Below are positions 7,655 to 14,448 of a stretch of 18,788 nt of DNA, piece by piece. Under the pieces are notes generated by a model. The model did not search any database. It saw only the letters and a program-made list of their open reading frames with translations, and had not been told where the DNA came from. Every line of letters starts with the position of its first letter. Positions within the stretch are counted from its first letter, which is position 1. Origin of the DNA: Anaerolineae bacterium (GTDB taxonomy: Bacteria > Chloroflexota > Anaerolineae > Aggregatilineales > UBA2796); assembly GCA_020851855.1 (NCBI GenBank), contig JADZBY010000495.1, positions 1 through 18,788 of the forward strand, in the 5' to 3' direction. Made by a program: the position numbers and the translations under genes.

Positions 7655-8407
7655 ATGCAAGACACTCCCATGAAACCGCTGCAAGAAATGCGCGTGTCGC
7701 GTGAAAGGCTATCCGAACAGGTCGCCAACCAACTGCGTGAGTTGGTCATGTCGCGTGAACTGAAGCCAGGAGATCGTCTCCCCTCAGAGCGTGAGCTGGC
7801 CGAACACCTGGGAATCAGCCGGGCAATCGTGCGAGAAGCGATTAAGACTCTTGAACAGCAAGGTTTGCTGTCGGTTGAGGTGGGCCGGGGCACATTTGTC
7901 ACCCAACTGGAGCCGCAAGACTTGACTCACGCTCTGAACCTACTGATGTTGCAGAGCGCCGACGAACATGCCTTCGATTACGTCTACGAGATACGCCAAA
8001 TGATTGAGATCGAATCGGCGCGTAAGGCAGCAGAGCGTGCGACAGATGACGATATTGCCGAACTGGAGAGCAAGCTTCAGGCGATGGTTGCTTCTGTCGA
8101 TGACGTGGACGGATTCGCCCGCGCGGACACTGCTTATCACCAGGCGTTGGCTGTCGCCACGCACAATCCGCTCTTCGTCACATTGCTCTTGCCTATCACG
8201 AACTTGCTGCGTCAGATTCAGCGTAAGGCATCACGCACGATGCGCGGTCCGGCCGACGCCATTCACTACCACACACGCATTTTGGAGGCCGTGCGCCAGC
8301 ACAATCCTGATGCCAGCGGACAGGCCATGCGGGAGCACTTGATCAGCGTTCTCCAACACCTGAGCAGCGCGAGTAAGGCTGACAATGATGGGACCCACAC
8401 CTCATGA
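7655..8407 (+). CDS. GntR-family transcriptional regulator, FadR subfamily
   Basis: About 250 residues. The N-terminal winged helix-turn-helix contains LSEQVANQLRELVMSRELKPGDRLPSERELAEHLGISRAIVREAIKTLEQQGLLSVEVGRGTFV, a textbook GntR DNA-binding domain. The C-terminal all-helical FCD domain (about residues 95-235) contains YEIRQMIEIESARKAAERAT, DTAYHQALAVATHNP and HTRILEAVRQHNPDASGQAMREHL. Its Asp/His residues usually bind a metal and an organic-acid or sugar-acid effector. I prefer the ATG at 7655, preceded by GGGG at a short distance; a TTG at 7646 would add three residues. It probably represses both its own transcript and the divergent transport operon through the palindrome at 7600-7618. 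Its stop overlaps the next start by 4 bp (ATGA), so the amidohydrolase is translationally coupled. Confidence 0.93.
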   Translation: MQDTPMKPLQEMRVSRERLSEQVANQLRELVMSRELKPGDRLPSERELAEHLGISRAIVREAIKTLEQQGLLSVEVGRGTFVTQLEPQDLTHALNLLMLQSADEHAFDYVYEIRQMIEIESARKAAERATDDDIAELESKLQAMVASVDDVDGFARADTAYHQALAVATHNPLFVTLLLPITNLLRQIQRKASRTMRGPADAIHYHTRILEAVRQHNPDASGQAMREHLISVLQHLSSASKADNDGTHTS

Positions 8408-9162
8408 TCATTGATGGCGACTGCCATATTGGCGCGCAACCAGACGGCTTCACGATTGGCGCGGGCGAGCTTGTCCGACTTCTTGACGAGAATCAGGTGG
8501 ACCGTGCCATTGTATGGCCGATGGCCGCCTACGAACGCGAATTTACCGCTGATAATGCGGCGATTCGAGCCAGTGCAGCCCGCCACCCTGATCGGCTGAT
8601 CCCTTTCGGCGGCGTCAATCCGCGCCTCGGTGTGGACCGTGCTCTTGATGAGGTGAAGCGCTGCCAAGACTGGGACTTCCGGGGCATAAAACTTAACGGC
8701 GCGCGCGACGGATACTTCATCGATGATCCGCGCCTTAGCCTACCCATCGCCAATGCGCTGGCCGAGGCGGGCATGATCCTTGCCCTTCACTGTGGCAGCA
8801 ACGACTTTGAGCGCACACATCCCTTTCGGGTACAGAAAATCGCGCGACGTTTTCCCAGGCTGCCCGTCTGGATGGTTCACATGGGGGGTGTGGGACGTCC
8901 CGATGAACACATGCACGAAGCGGCCATCGAGGTGGCTGCTTCCGAGCCGAATATCCTGCTCATCGCCAGCGAGGCCCACCCCCGCCATATCCTTAAAGCG
9001 GTGGAGACAATCGGTGCGCACCGCGTCTGTTACGCGAGTGACACGCCGTTCCAGTTTATGCATGTCATGCTGGCGATGATGCGGGCGCTTCTGCGCGATC
9101 TATCGAACGCGGAGCGCGACCTGATTATGGGGGACAACCTCAAAGACGCCCTTATGCTGTGA
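8404..9162 (+). CDS. Amidohydrolase family protein (COG2159), first of two
   Basis: A 252-residue metal-dependent hydrolase with the Amidohydrolase_2 TIM-barrel fold. The first strand reads IIDGDCHIG, giving the D-x-H variant of the usual H-x-H metal motif (Asp6, His8). GIKLNG places a Lys at 96, LALHCG a His at 129, WMVHMGG a His at 159, and CYASDTPF the barrel-closing Asp at 213. Family members hydrolyse lactones and amides or decarboxylate acids. A role on a sugar-derived lactone or aglycone from the neighbouring uptake system is plausible but not shown. It overlaps the GntR stop by 4 bp and lacks a strong ribosome binding site of its own. It is clearly a paralogue of the next gene: both share the same length of core, FYIDDP/YFIDDP, THPFR, HMGGVG and SDTPF. 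Confidence 0.85.
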   Translation: MIIDGDCHIGAQPDGFTIGAGELVRLLDENQVDRAIVWPMAAYEREFTADNAAIRASAARHPDRLIPFGGVNPRLGVDRALDEVKRCQDWDFRGIKLNGARDGYFIDDPRLSLPIANALAEAGMILALHCGSNDFERTHPFRVQKIARRFPRLPVWMVHMGGVGRPDEHMHEAAIEVAASEPNILLIASEAHPRHILKAVETIGAHRVCYASDTPFQFMHVMLAMMRALLRDLSNAERDLIMGDNLKDALML

Positions 9163-9196
9163 AGCACTATGTACCGCGATGACAAGGAACACAACG

Positions 9197-10024
9197 ATGA
9201 TCATTGATGCAGATGTCCACATCTCGCCGACGTCGGAAGCGGGCGTGAGCATTGGTGTGGATGAGCTTCTCCGACGCATGGACCGCGCTGGCGTGGACAA
9301 GGCGCTGACCTGGCTGCAACCGCCCTATCTTCGCCACATCGACGACGCAAATCGCTACGTCTATGAGGCAGCGAAGGCGCATCCTGACCGGATTCTGCCG
9401 TTTGGCTGGGCCGACCCGAACCTGGGCATCGACAAGTCGAAGGACATGATCCGGCGTTGCATAGAAGACTACGGTTTCTACGGGGTCAAACTGAATGGTG
9501 CCCAGAACAACTTCTACATCGACGATCCACAGCTCAGTTTGCCACTTGTGGACATGATTGCGGCCACCGGCAGGTTAATTGCCTTCCATATTGGGACCGA
9601 TGCTTTTGAGGCAACACATCCGTTTCGATTGAGCAAGCTCGCGGCGCAGTATCCTGATCTGCAATTCCTGATGGTGCACATGGGTGGTGTTGGCTTCGCC
9701 GATCTTTCCAACGCGGCTATTGAGGTGCTGGCGCAGTATCAGAACATCACCGCTATCGGCAGCGCCGTGCGCGCGCCACATATCCTGAAGGCGGTCAAGA
9801 CTGTGGGCGCCGAGCGTGTGTGCTTCGGGAGTGACACGCCCTTTGAGCTGATGCATGTTGAGCTTGCTAAATATCGCGCGCTGCTTGAGGGAGAGGTCTC
9901 CCCTGATAGCCAAGACGCGATCCTGGGAAAGAATATCGCGCGGTTGCTCGATCTAAGTACAAGCAAAAAGAAAGTTCCGGGAGTAGACTGTGGGGAGGAG
10001 AAGACGATGAAAGCGATCAAGTAG
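9197..10024 (+). CDS. Amidohydrolase family protein (COG2159), second paralogue with IS-derived tail
   Basis: A 275-residue paralogue of the preceding gene with the same motifs: IIDADVHIS, GVKLNGA, IAFHIG, FLMVHMGGVGF and CFGSDTPF. I choose the ATG at 9197 because AAGGA lies 8 nt upstream and the protein then starts exactly like its paralogue (MIID). A frame start at 9179 would add six residues. The natural C-terminus seems to be LLDL (residue 253), matching ALML in the paralogue. Residues 254-275 (STSKKK...MKAIK) are encoded by the left end of the inserted IS630 element, and the TAG used as stop lies inside the transposase reading frame. The fold should survive, because the tail follows the last helix. 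It is probably co-transcribed from the GntR promoter. Confidence 0.85.
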   Translation: MIIDADVHISPTSEAGVSIGVDELLRRMDRAGVDKALTWLQPPYLRHIDDANRYVYEAAKAHPDRILPFGWADPNLGIDKSKDMIRRCIEDYGFYGVKLNGAQNNFYIDDPQLSLPLVDMIAATGRLIAFHIGTDAFEATHPFRLSKLAAQYPDLQFLMVHMGGVGFADLSNAAIEVLAQYQNITAIGSAVRAPHILKAVKTVGAERVCFGSDTPFELMHVELAKYRALLEGEVSPDSQDAILGKNIARLLDLSTSKKKVPGVDCGEEKTMKAIK

Positions 10025-10528
10025 CCTCCCCAAAGCAGTGACCAGCTTGAAGCGCTGGAACAGCTATACCGGACGACGGATGATGTGCGGATGCGAACGC
10101 GCGCGCAGATCATTCTGCTGGCTGCCGAAAGAGATTGGACGACCAGCGCAATCAGTGAAGTCGTGCGGCACGACGAGAATACGGTTCGCTTATGGCTCAA
10201 GCGATATGTGGCCGAAGGGATCGAAGGCTTACGGGATGCACCGCACCCAGGAGCCAGGCCGAAGGTAACGGAGGCTTACACGACGACCCTGGTGGCTACG
10301 GTGCGACGGCGGCCTCGGAGCATGGGCTTGCCGTTCTCGACCTGGACCTTGCAACGCTTGGCGGACTATCTAGCGGAACAGACCGGTATCCGAGTGGGTA
10401 GCGAGACGGTGCGCTCGCACCTGGCCAAACACGACATTGTGCTGAGTCGGCCTCAGCACAAGATCAGCAGTCCGGACCCAGACTACAGGGTTAAAAAAAG
10501 ACGGTTGAAGCCACCCGCACCGGTGTGA
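10007..10528 (+). pseudogene. IS630 transposase, N-terminal part (orfA), stop at codon 6
   Basis: The natural start is probably the ATG at 10007, because GGGGAGGAG (9992-10000) lies 6 nt upstream and IS630 proteins usually begin with a short M-K-x-I-like lead. Codon 6 is TAG (10022-10024). After it the frame continues QLEALEQLYRTTDDVRMRTRAQIILLAAERD, the usual N-terminal HTH of the family, to a stop at 10528. Translation restarting at GTG 10085 or ATG 10091 would lose the first helices. The segment includes the second HTH region (WTLQRLADYLAEQTGIRVGSETVRSHL) and ends at RPQHKISSPDPDYRVKK, where the family consensus continues in the -1 frame. I class this as a nonsense-damaged gene half. The TAG may equally be a sequencing or assembly error. 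Confidence 0.8.
10493..10499 (+). other. A7 run, likely -1 frameshift site joining orfA and orfB
   Basis: The run of seven A follows a GTT codon in orfA. Slipping back one base on the second AAA gives RVKK-KTVEATRTGVKPADHFYYADEF, which reads straight through into the catalytic domain and matches the usual IS630 order. The run may act as a programmed recoding site, as known in several IS families, or be a one-base indel. Confidence 0.6.
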
Positions 10529-11052
10529 AGCCAGCGGATCATTTCTACTATGCGGATGAATTCAATGTCAGTTGGTTTCCGACCCTACACGCCATGTGGT
10601 CGCCCAAGGGCCAGCAAATCATGATTCCAACACCGGGTCAGCCGACCAGGCACTATGGTATTGGGGCTGTGAATTACTATACGGGTGAGACGGAGGTTAT
10701 CTTTCGCCGTCGCAAACGTCGGCGTGAGATTGCTGAGCTGTTGCGGCGATTGCTGGACAAACATCCCACCGGCTCTATCTATGTCGCCTGGGACAATGCC
10801 AGCACCCATCAAGACGATGAAATTGAGGCCGTAGTACGCGGGGCCGCTGGCCGTCTGGTCTTGCTCTACTTGCCAACCTACAGTCCCTGGTTGAACCCGA
10901 TTGAGCGCCTGTGGCGACAATTCCGCCGTGAAGTCACCCATTGTGAATGCCTCGAATCTGTTAAGGCCTTGTTGGCTGCAGCGGCCCACTTTTTCCTTCG
11001 CTGCAATGCGCGACCCGAGTCGGTTTTGTCCATTATCGGCTCTCATCCGTAG
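10525..11052 (+). CDS. IS630 transposase, C-terminal catalytic part (orfB)
   Basis: A 175-residue frame, -1 relative to orfA, holding the DDE superfamily endonuclease domain. The first Asp is in FYYADEFNVSW, the second in YVAWDNASTH, and the Glu in YSPWLNPIERLWRQFRREVTH, so all three catalytic residues are present. GQQIMIPTPGQPTRHYGIGAVNY is also typical. The GTG at 10525 overlaps the orfA stop by 4 bp, but there is no convincing ribosome binding site. A fused orfA-orfB product made by frameshifting is the likely functional form. It ends 19 bp before the right end of the element. Confidence 0.85.
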   Translation: MKPADHFYYADEFNVSWFPTLHAMWSPKGQQIMIPTPGQPTRHYGIGAVNYYTGETEVIFRRRKRRREIAELLRRLLDKHPTGSIYVAWDNASTHQDDEIEAVVRGAAGRLVLLYLPTYSPWLNPIERLWRQFRREVTHCECLESVKALLAAAAHFFLRCNARPESVLSIIGSHP

Positions 11053-11077
11053 TTTTCTACCTGTTTGTACTTAGCGA

Positions 11078-11102
11078 GGGGAATAAACCCACGCCGTTCC
11101 CC
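11078..11102. terminator. Hairpin between convergent genes
   Basis: GGGGAA (11078-11083) and TTCCCC (11097-11102) pair around a 13-nt loop, just right of the IS and before the 3' end of the DeoR-type gene. The flanking CCTCTCTC resembles the arms of the GC-rich repeats elsewhere in the window, so it may be a repeat remnant. There is no clear T-run; a termination role is only suggested by position. Confidence 0.35.
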
Positions 11103-11107
11103 CTCTC

Positions 11108-12802
11108 TCAGTCCGGATAGTACAGGTCCAGGTTCTCGGCGTTGATGAAGACGTGGTCGACGTACACGGCGGGCGGCGCCGGCTCGCCACGCAGGATGCG
11201 CAGCGCCAGATCGATCAGTTTCGCGCCGTAGCGCTCCGGTGTGTAGGCCGTGGAGCCGATGATGCGCGATCCGGGCTGGCGCAATTCCTGCCGAACGCGC
11301 CGATCCGCGCCCTGCCCGACGATCACCACATGCTGCTCGCGACTGGCGCGGTGTGCGGCGTTCAGCGCGCCGATGGCCGCGTCGTCGTTGAAGCTGATCA
11401 CGGCCAGCCGGTGCGTGTCGGGCAGGCTGCGCAGCGCGTCCCGCATGTTCGCCTCGCTGATCTCGCGCGTATTGCCGCTCTCCAGGTACACGGCGCGCGC
11501 CAACAGCGCATCCCCGACGATCTCGCGCAGTCCGTCCAGCTGGCCCTGGATGCGCGCCGAGGTCAGCGTGCCGCTGCGTGGCTCTTCGAGCACGATCAGT
11601 CCGTCCGCCGCGCCGCCCCAGTGCTGCTCGATCCACTGGCCGAGCGCCACGCCCGCCATGTGCCCGGCGCGGTAGTTGTCCACGCCGAAGTACGTCGCGC
11701 CGACGATGGGAATATCGACGGCGATGACCGGAATCCCGGCGCGCTGAAAGCGGTCGATGAGCACGCTGCCCATCTTCTCGTCAATCTGGTACTCGATGAC
11801 GAGATCGACGCCGCGCGCGATGAGATGATCGGCCACGCCGAGCGCCACCTCGCCGCTGAGCTGGTTATCGGCCAGCACGAGATCGACGTTTTTCGCATCC
11901 TGGGCGGCGCGCTCCAGGCCCCGGCGCACGTCTACCGCGAAGGGAATGTCTTCGCTCAGATTGGCAAAGCCGATGGTGTATGCCTTGCGCTCCGGGGTGT
12001 GCGGCGGGTACGAGTCGACGGCATCCTCGCCGCAGATCGTCAGGCCCACACGAGCGCTGCGCAACTTCTCGACGACCGCCGGGTCGATGCCGTCGTCGGT
12101 GACCATGTGCGCGATCTGGCTCAGCGAGGCGAAGGGAGCCAGCGCCAGCTTACCAAACTTGCTCGAATCCACCAGGGCAACGGTGCGCGCCGCCGAGCGC
12201 ATCAGGAGTTGCTTCACCTGCGCTTGCTGAATGTCCGACTCGGTCAGGCCGCTCTCGAAGGTCAGGCCGACGCACGAGACAAACGCCGTCCTGATGAACA
12301 GGTCTTTCAGCATCGGCGCACCGAGCGTACCGGTGGTGGCGTTGCCGTCCGAGCGCACCTGGCCGCCGACCAGGATCACGGTGTGGCCGGGATGGCGCGC
12401 CAATTCGCGCGAGACGTCGATGCCGTTGGTGACGATGGTCAGGTTGCGGCGCTCTTGCAGGAACGGCACGATGTTCAACACCGTCGTGCTGGCGTCCAGC
12501 GCGATGGCGTCGCCATCTTCGACCATGTCGGCGGCCCATTGGGCGATGCGGCGCTTGGCGTCGAAGTTGATGCGCGCCTGGGTGGCCAGCGTCGAGAGCG
12601 CGCCCTGGCTCTCACGCAGCACCGCGCCGCCCCGCACACGCAGGACGAGCTGGCTTTCTTCGAGCGCGGTCAGGTCGTTGCGGATCGTGCCCTCGGACAC
12701 GCCGAAGCGCTCGGCCAGTTCGCCCACGTGCACGCTGGATTGTGCTTGCAGCAAGCGCAGGATGGATTGACGGCGCTCGAACGTGGTGATGGGATGCTCC
12801 AT
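11108..12802 (-). CDS. DeoR-family repressor fused to a sugar-binding-protein domain
   Basis: 564 residues. Residues about 6-60 are a DeoR helix-turn-helix (RRQSILRLL, LAERFGVSEGTIRNDLTALEE, then VRGGAV). Residues about 75-245 are the DeoR sensor domain, with KRRIAQWAADMVEDGDAIALDASTT, TNGIDV and VDSSKFG all intact. Residues about 275-562 are a complete Peripla_BP_4-type sugar-binding domain that begins YTIGFANLSED and ends VYVDHVFINAENLDLYY. This domain has no signal peptide and would act in the cytoplasm. It matches the divergent binding protein closely: by hand, 64 of 121 residues are identical without gaps from YTIGFANL to the Trp at the end of that block. I choose the ATG at 12802 rather than GTG 12850, since the HTH follows directly and the longer start has no ribosome binding site. 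It probably controls the divergent operon and itself, reading the imported sugar directly and perhaps also a sugar phosphate. Confidence 0.9.
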   Translation of the reverse strand: MEHPITTFERRQSILRLLQAQSSVHVGELAERFGVSEGTIRNDLTALEESQLVLRVRGGAVLRESQGALSTLATQARINFDAKRRIAQWAADMVEDGDAIALDASTTVLNIVPFLQERRNLTIVTNGIDVSRELARHPGHTVILVGGQVRSDGNATTGTLGAPMLKDLFIRTAFVSCVGLTFESGLTESDIQQAQVKQLLMRSAARTVALVDSSKFGKLALAPFASLSQIAHMVTDDGIDPAVVEKLRSARVGLTICGEDAVDSYPPHTPERKAYTIGFANLSEDIPFAVDVRRGLERAAQDAKNVDLVLADNQLSGEVALGVADHLIARGVDLVIEYQIDEKMGSVLIDRFQRAGIPVIAVDIPIVGATYFGVDNYRAGHMAGVALGQWIEQHWGGAADGLIVLEEPRSGTLTSARIQGQLDGLREIVGDALLARAVYLESGNTREISEANMRDALRSLPDTHRLAVISFNDDAAIGALNAAHRASREQHVVIVGQGADRRVRQELRQPGSRIIGSTAYTPERYGAKLIDLALRILRGEPAPPAVYVDHVFINAENLDLYYPD

Positions 12803-12843
12803 GCCGGATCGCCCGTCCCTTGTTTGTGAAACTTGCCGATTTA

Positions 12844-12872
12844 TTGACACTGTTTGACGGACATGCTATACT
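12844..12872 (+). promoter_or_regulatory. Strong sigma-70 type promoter of the ribose-type ABC operon
   Basis: TTGACA (12844-12849), a 17-nt spacer and TATACT (12867-12872) closely match the housekeeping consensus. The start site should be near 12879, giving a leader of about 330 nt before the binding-protein ATG. A directly repeated element lies immediately downstream, suggesting repression of this promoter. Confidence 0.75.
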
Positions 12873-12879
12873 TTCGACA

Positions 12880-13209
12880 AATTGTAACAGATTTCGCCAG
12901 ATTTCAACAATCCACAGGCGGCGCGCATGTATCACCGCGTGAACCTGACCCGCAACGGGCTGCCATTACGCAATGATTGTACTCCGCAGGCCACTCCCCG
13001 CCGGCCCTGCCCGGTTTGTCGTGTTCCTTCAACCACATCGCTCACATCCTACACTCGCACCGCCCTTGCCCTGCACCCGGCACGCGCCCACACGGCGCAC
13101 GATGAGGAGGTGTCCCGCGCGTAAACGCCGCAAAAACACACGGTGACCATCGCCAACTCGCGTCACGTCCTTTGCCTTTGGCCTAGAGATTTCAGGAGAA
13201 AGACAACCG
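12880..13209 (+). other. Long leader / intergenic region between regulator and binding protein
   Basis: About 330 nt lie between the predicted start site and the binding-protein gene. The frame 12927-13124 does not look like a protein and has no ribosome binding site. A 14-codon frame rich in Arg and Lys (13102-13146, MRRCPARKRRKNTR) could be a leader peptide, but it too has no ribosome binding site. No known riboswitch was recognised. The only firm element is the AGGAGA ribosome binding site at about 13195-13200. Confidence 0.45.
12888..12905. promoter_or_regulatory. Direct repeat CAGATTTC x2, likely DeoR-type operator
   Basis: CAGATTTC occurs at 12888-12895 and 12898-12905, a period of 10 bp or about one helical turn. 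It sits just after the predicted transcription start, and TTGT (12882-12885) and ACAA (12907-12910) flank it symmetrically. DeoR-family repressors often bind tandem repeats of this kind, so the adjacent fusion regulator is the likely binder. This is inference from position and symmetry. Confidence 0.5.
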
Positions 13210-14244
13210 ATGAACCGCCCATTCGTAAAGCTTCTGGCCCTCGTGTTCATCTTCACCTTTGCCGTGGCTGCGGCTGGACTTGGCGTCTCGCCGGTGGCCC
13301 AGGCGCAAGACGACTGCCCCACGCGCAAAGATAGCTACAAGATCGGCTTTGCCAACCTGACGGAAGACATCGAATTTACGCGCCTGGTGCGTGAAGGTCT
13401 GGTCAGGGCGGCGGAAGAGGCTGGCAACGTCGAGCTGGTGCTGGCCGACAACAAGCTGGACGGCGCAACCGCGCTGGCCAATACGGAGAGCTTCATCACC
13501 CAGGGCGTGGACGGCATCATCCACTTCCAGACGGATGCGGCCTTTGGCAACGTGATCATGGCCAAGGCGCGCGCGGCGGGCATCCCGGTCTTCGCCATCG
13601 ACATCCCCATGCCCGGCGCGATCTTCTTCGGCGCGGACAACTACTACGCGGGCCAGCTTGCCGGTGAGGCACTGGCGAACTGGGTCAACGAAAACTGGGA
13701 TGGCCAGGTCGATGCGGCGCTGATGCTCGAACTGCCGCAGTCCGGCCCGATCCCCGAAGCCCGTATGCAGGGTATGCTGGACGCTTTCCAGGAAAACGTC
13801 GAGAACCCGCTGCCCGAAGACAAGATCTTCCACCTGGACAGCAAGAATACGCAGGAAGAATCCTTCCGCGTGGTGAGCGATACGCTGCCCGGCATCCCGG
13901 ACGCCACGCGCATCGTGGCCATGACCATCAATGACGGCACGGGCATCGGCACGGTGGCCGCTGCGGAAGCCGCCGGGCGCGGCGACCAGATCATGGTCGT
14001 CGGCCAGAACGCGGACCCGTCCGGCCAGGAAGAGATGATCAAAGAGAACAGCCGCTACCTGGGCGCGACGGCCTACTTCCCGGAGAACTATGGCCTGAAG
14101 CTGCTGCCCGCGATGATCGACGTGCTGGAGTGCCGCCCGGTCCCGCCGTCGGTGTACGTGGACCACGTGTTCGTCAGCGCCGAGAACCTGTGCGAATACT
14201 ACGCCGAAAGCTGGCCGGAGTTCTGCGCGGAAAAGACCAGCTAA
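13210..14244 (+). CDS. Sugar-binding protein of ribose-type ABC transporter
   Basis: A 344-residue Peripla_BP_4 (RbsB-like) receptor. It has a signal peptide of about 33 residues: NRPFVKLLALVFIFTFAVAAAG then VSPVAQAQ, with probable cleavage after AQA. There is no lipobox. The mature protein starts SYKIGFANLTEDIEF and contains VELVLADNKLDG, GVDGIIHFQTD, AAGIPVFAIDIPMPGAIFFGADNYYAGQLAGE and IMVVGQNADPSG, the two-lobed sugar-binding fold. The ribosome binding site AGGAGA lies about 9 nt upstream of the ATG. It is the first gene of the operon after a strong promoter and a long leader. Its sequence is closely mirrored by the sensor domain of the divergent regulator. The ligand is probably a monosaccharide; the isomerase downstream suggests L-arabinose, L-fucose or a related sugar, which is inference. 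Confidence 0.93.
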   Translation: MNRPFVKLLALVFIFTFAVAAAGLGVSPVAQAQDDCPTRKDSYKIGFANLTEDIEFTRLVREGLVRAAEEAGNVELVLADNKLDGATALANTESFITQGVDGIIHFQTDAAFGNVIMAKARAAGIPVFAIDIPMPGAIFFGADNYYAGQLAGEALANWVNENWDGQVDAALMLELPQSGPIPEARMQGMLDAFQENVENPLPEDKIFHLDSKNTQEESFRVVSDTLPGIPDATRIVAMTINDGTGIGTVAAAEAAGRGDQIMVVGQNADPSGQEEMIKENSRYLGATAYFPENYGLKLLPAMIDVLECRPVPPSVYVDHVFVSAENLCEYYAESWPEFCAEKTS

Positions 14245-14265
14245 GCGGTTCCTGAGAGGCCGCTT
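14243..14265 (+). terminator. Stem-loop after the binding-protein gene
   Basis: AAGCGG (14243-14248) and CCGCTT (14260-14265) pair, with an inner CCT/AGG stem, starting in the stop codon. Only three T residues follow. It is probably a partial terminator or mRNA-stabilising hairpin that favours the binding protein over the downstream transporter genes. Confidence 0.5.
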
Positions 14266-14276
14266 TGAACTTGTGG

Positions 14277-14407
14277 CCTCACCCCCCTGCCCCCTCTCCA
14301 CGCTGAGTACAGCGTAGGAGAGGGGGAAATCACTTCTGAAGGGCCACACACCCATCCCACCCCGAACGGCGCATCAAAGGGGCGGGTCAGAGGCCGGGGG
14401 AAGTGAG
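14277..14407. repeat. GC-rich palindromic intergenic repeat, copy 1
   Basis: The element begins CCTCACCCCCCTGCCCC and ends CCGGGGGAAGTGAGG, so its outer ends are inverted. Inside is a 16-bp stem (14290-14326): CCCCCTCTCC then ACGCTG, loop AGTA, then CAGCGT, one bulged A and GGAGAGGGGG. The second copy, at 18020-18164, shares the same outer ends and the same inner stem design (ACGCNG-AGTA-CNGCGT). It has no coding capacity. It looks like a dispersed MITE- or REP-like repeat inserted between the binding-protein and permease genes. Confidence 0.7.
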
Positions 14408-14448
14408 GATCGTTGAGGGTCGGCTTAGCATCGCACATCGAGAAGGCC

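Larger units (their letters stand above)
9956..11071 (+). mobile_element. IS630-family insertion sequence with TA target duplication
   Basis: The element is 1116 bp. The left end AGTACAAGCAAAAAGAAA and the inverted right end AGTACAAACAGGTAGAAA match at 14 of 18 positions. It is flanked on both sides by TA (9954-9955 and 11072-11073), the target duplication expected for IS630/Tc1-mariner elements. It encodes one transposase split into two frames, with a DDE catalytic triad. The element fills the end of the second amidohydrolase gene and lies between two regions of different base composition. A premature TAG and a frameshift in the transposase suggest the copy is inactive or depends on recoding. 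Confidence 0.92.

Noticed and set aside
8404..9162. D-x-H instead of H-x-H in both amidohydrolases as a sign of lost activity
   Set aside because: The D-x-H form is common in COG2159 proteins, and the other metal-site His and Asp residues are present.
11153..12829. Very long plus-strand frame of 558 codons
   Set aside because: It is antisense to the DeoR-fusion gene, whose protein has three recognisable domains; the translation is rich in Arg, Ala, His and Gln, as expected for a shadow frame in GC-rich DNA.
12927..13124. 65-codon frame in the leader of the ribose-type operon
   Set aside because: No ribosome binding site and no protein-like composition; treated as part of the untranslated leader.
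13192..14355. Minus-strand frame of 387 codons over the binding-protein gene
   Set aside because: Antisense shadow of a gene with a signal peptide, ribosome binding site and clear family motifs.
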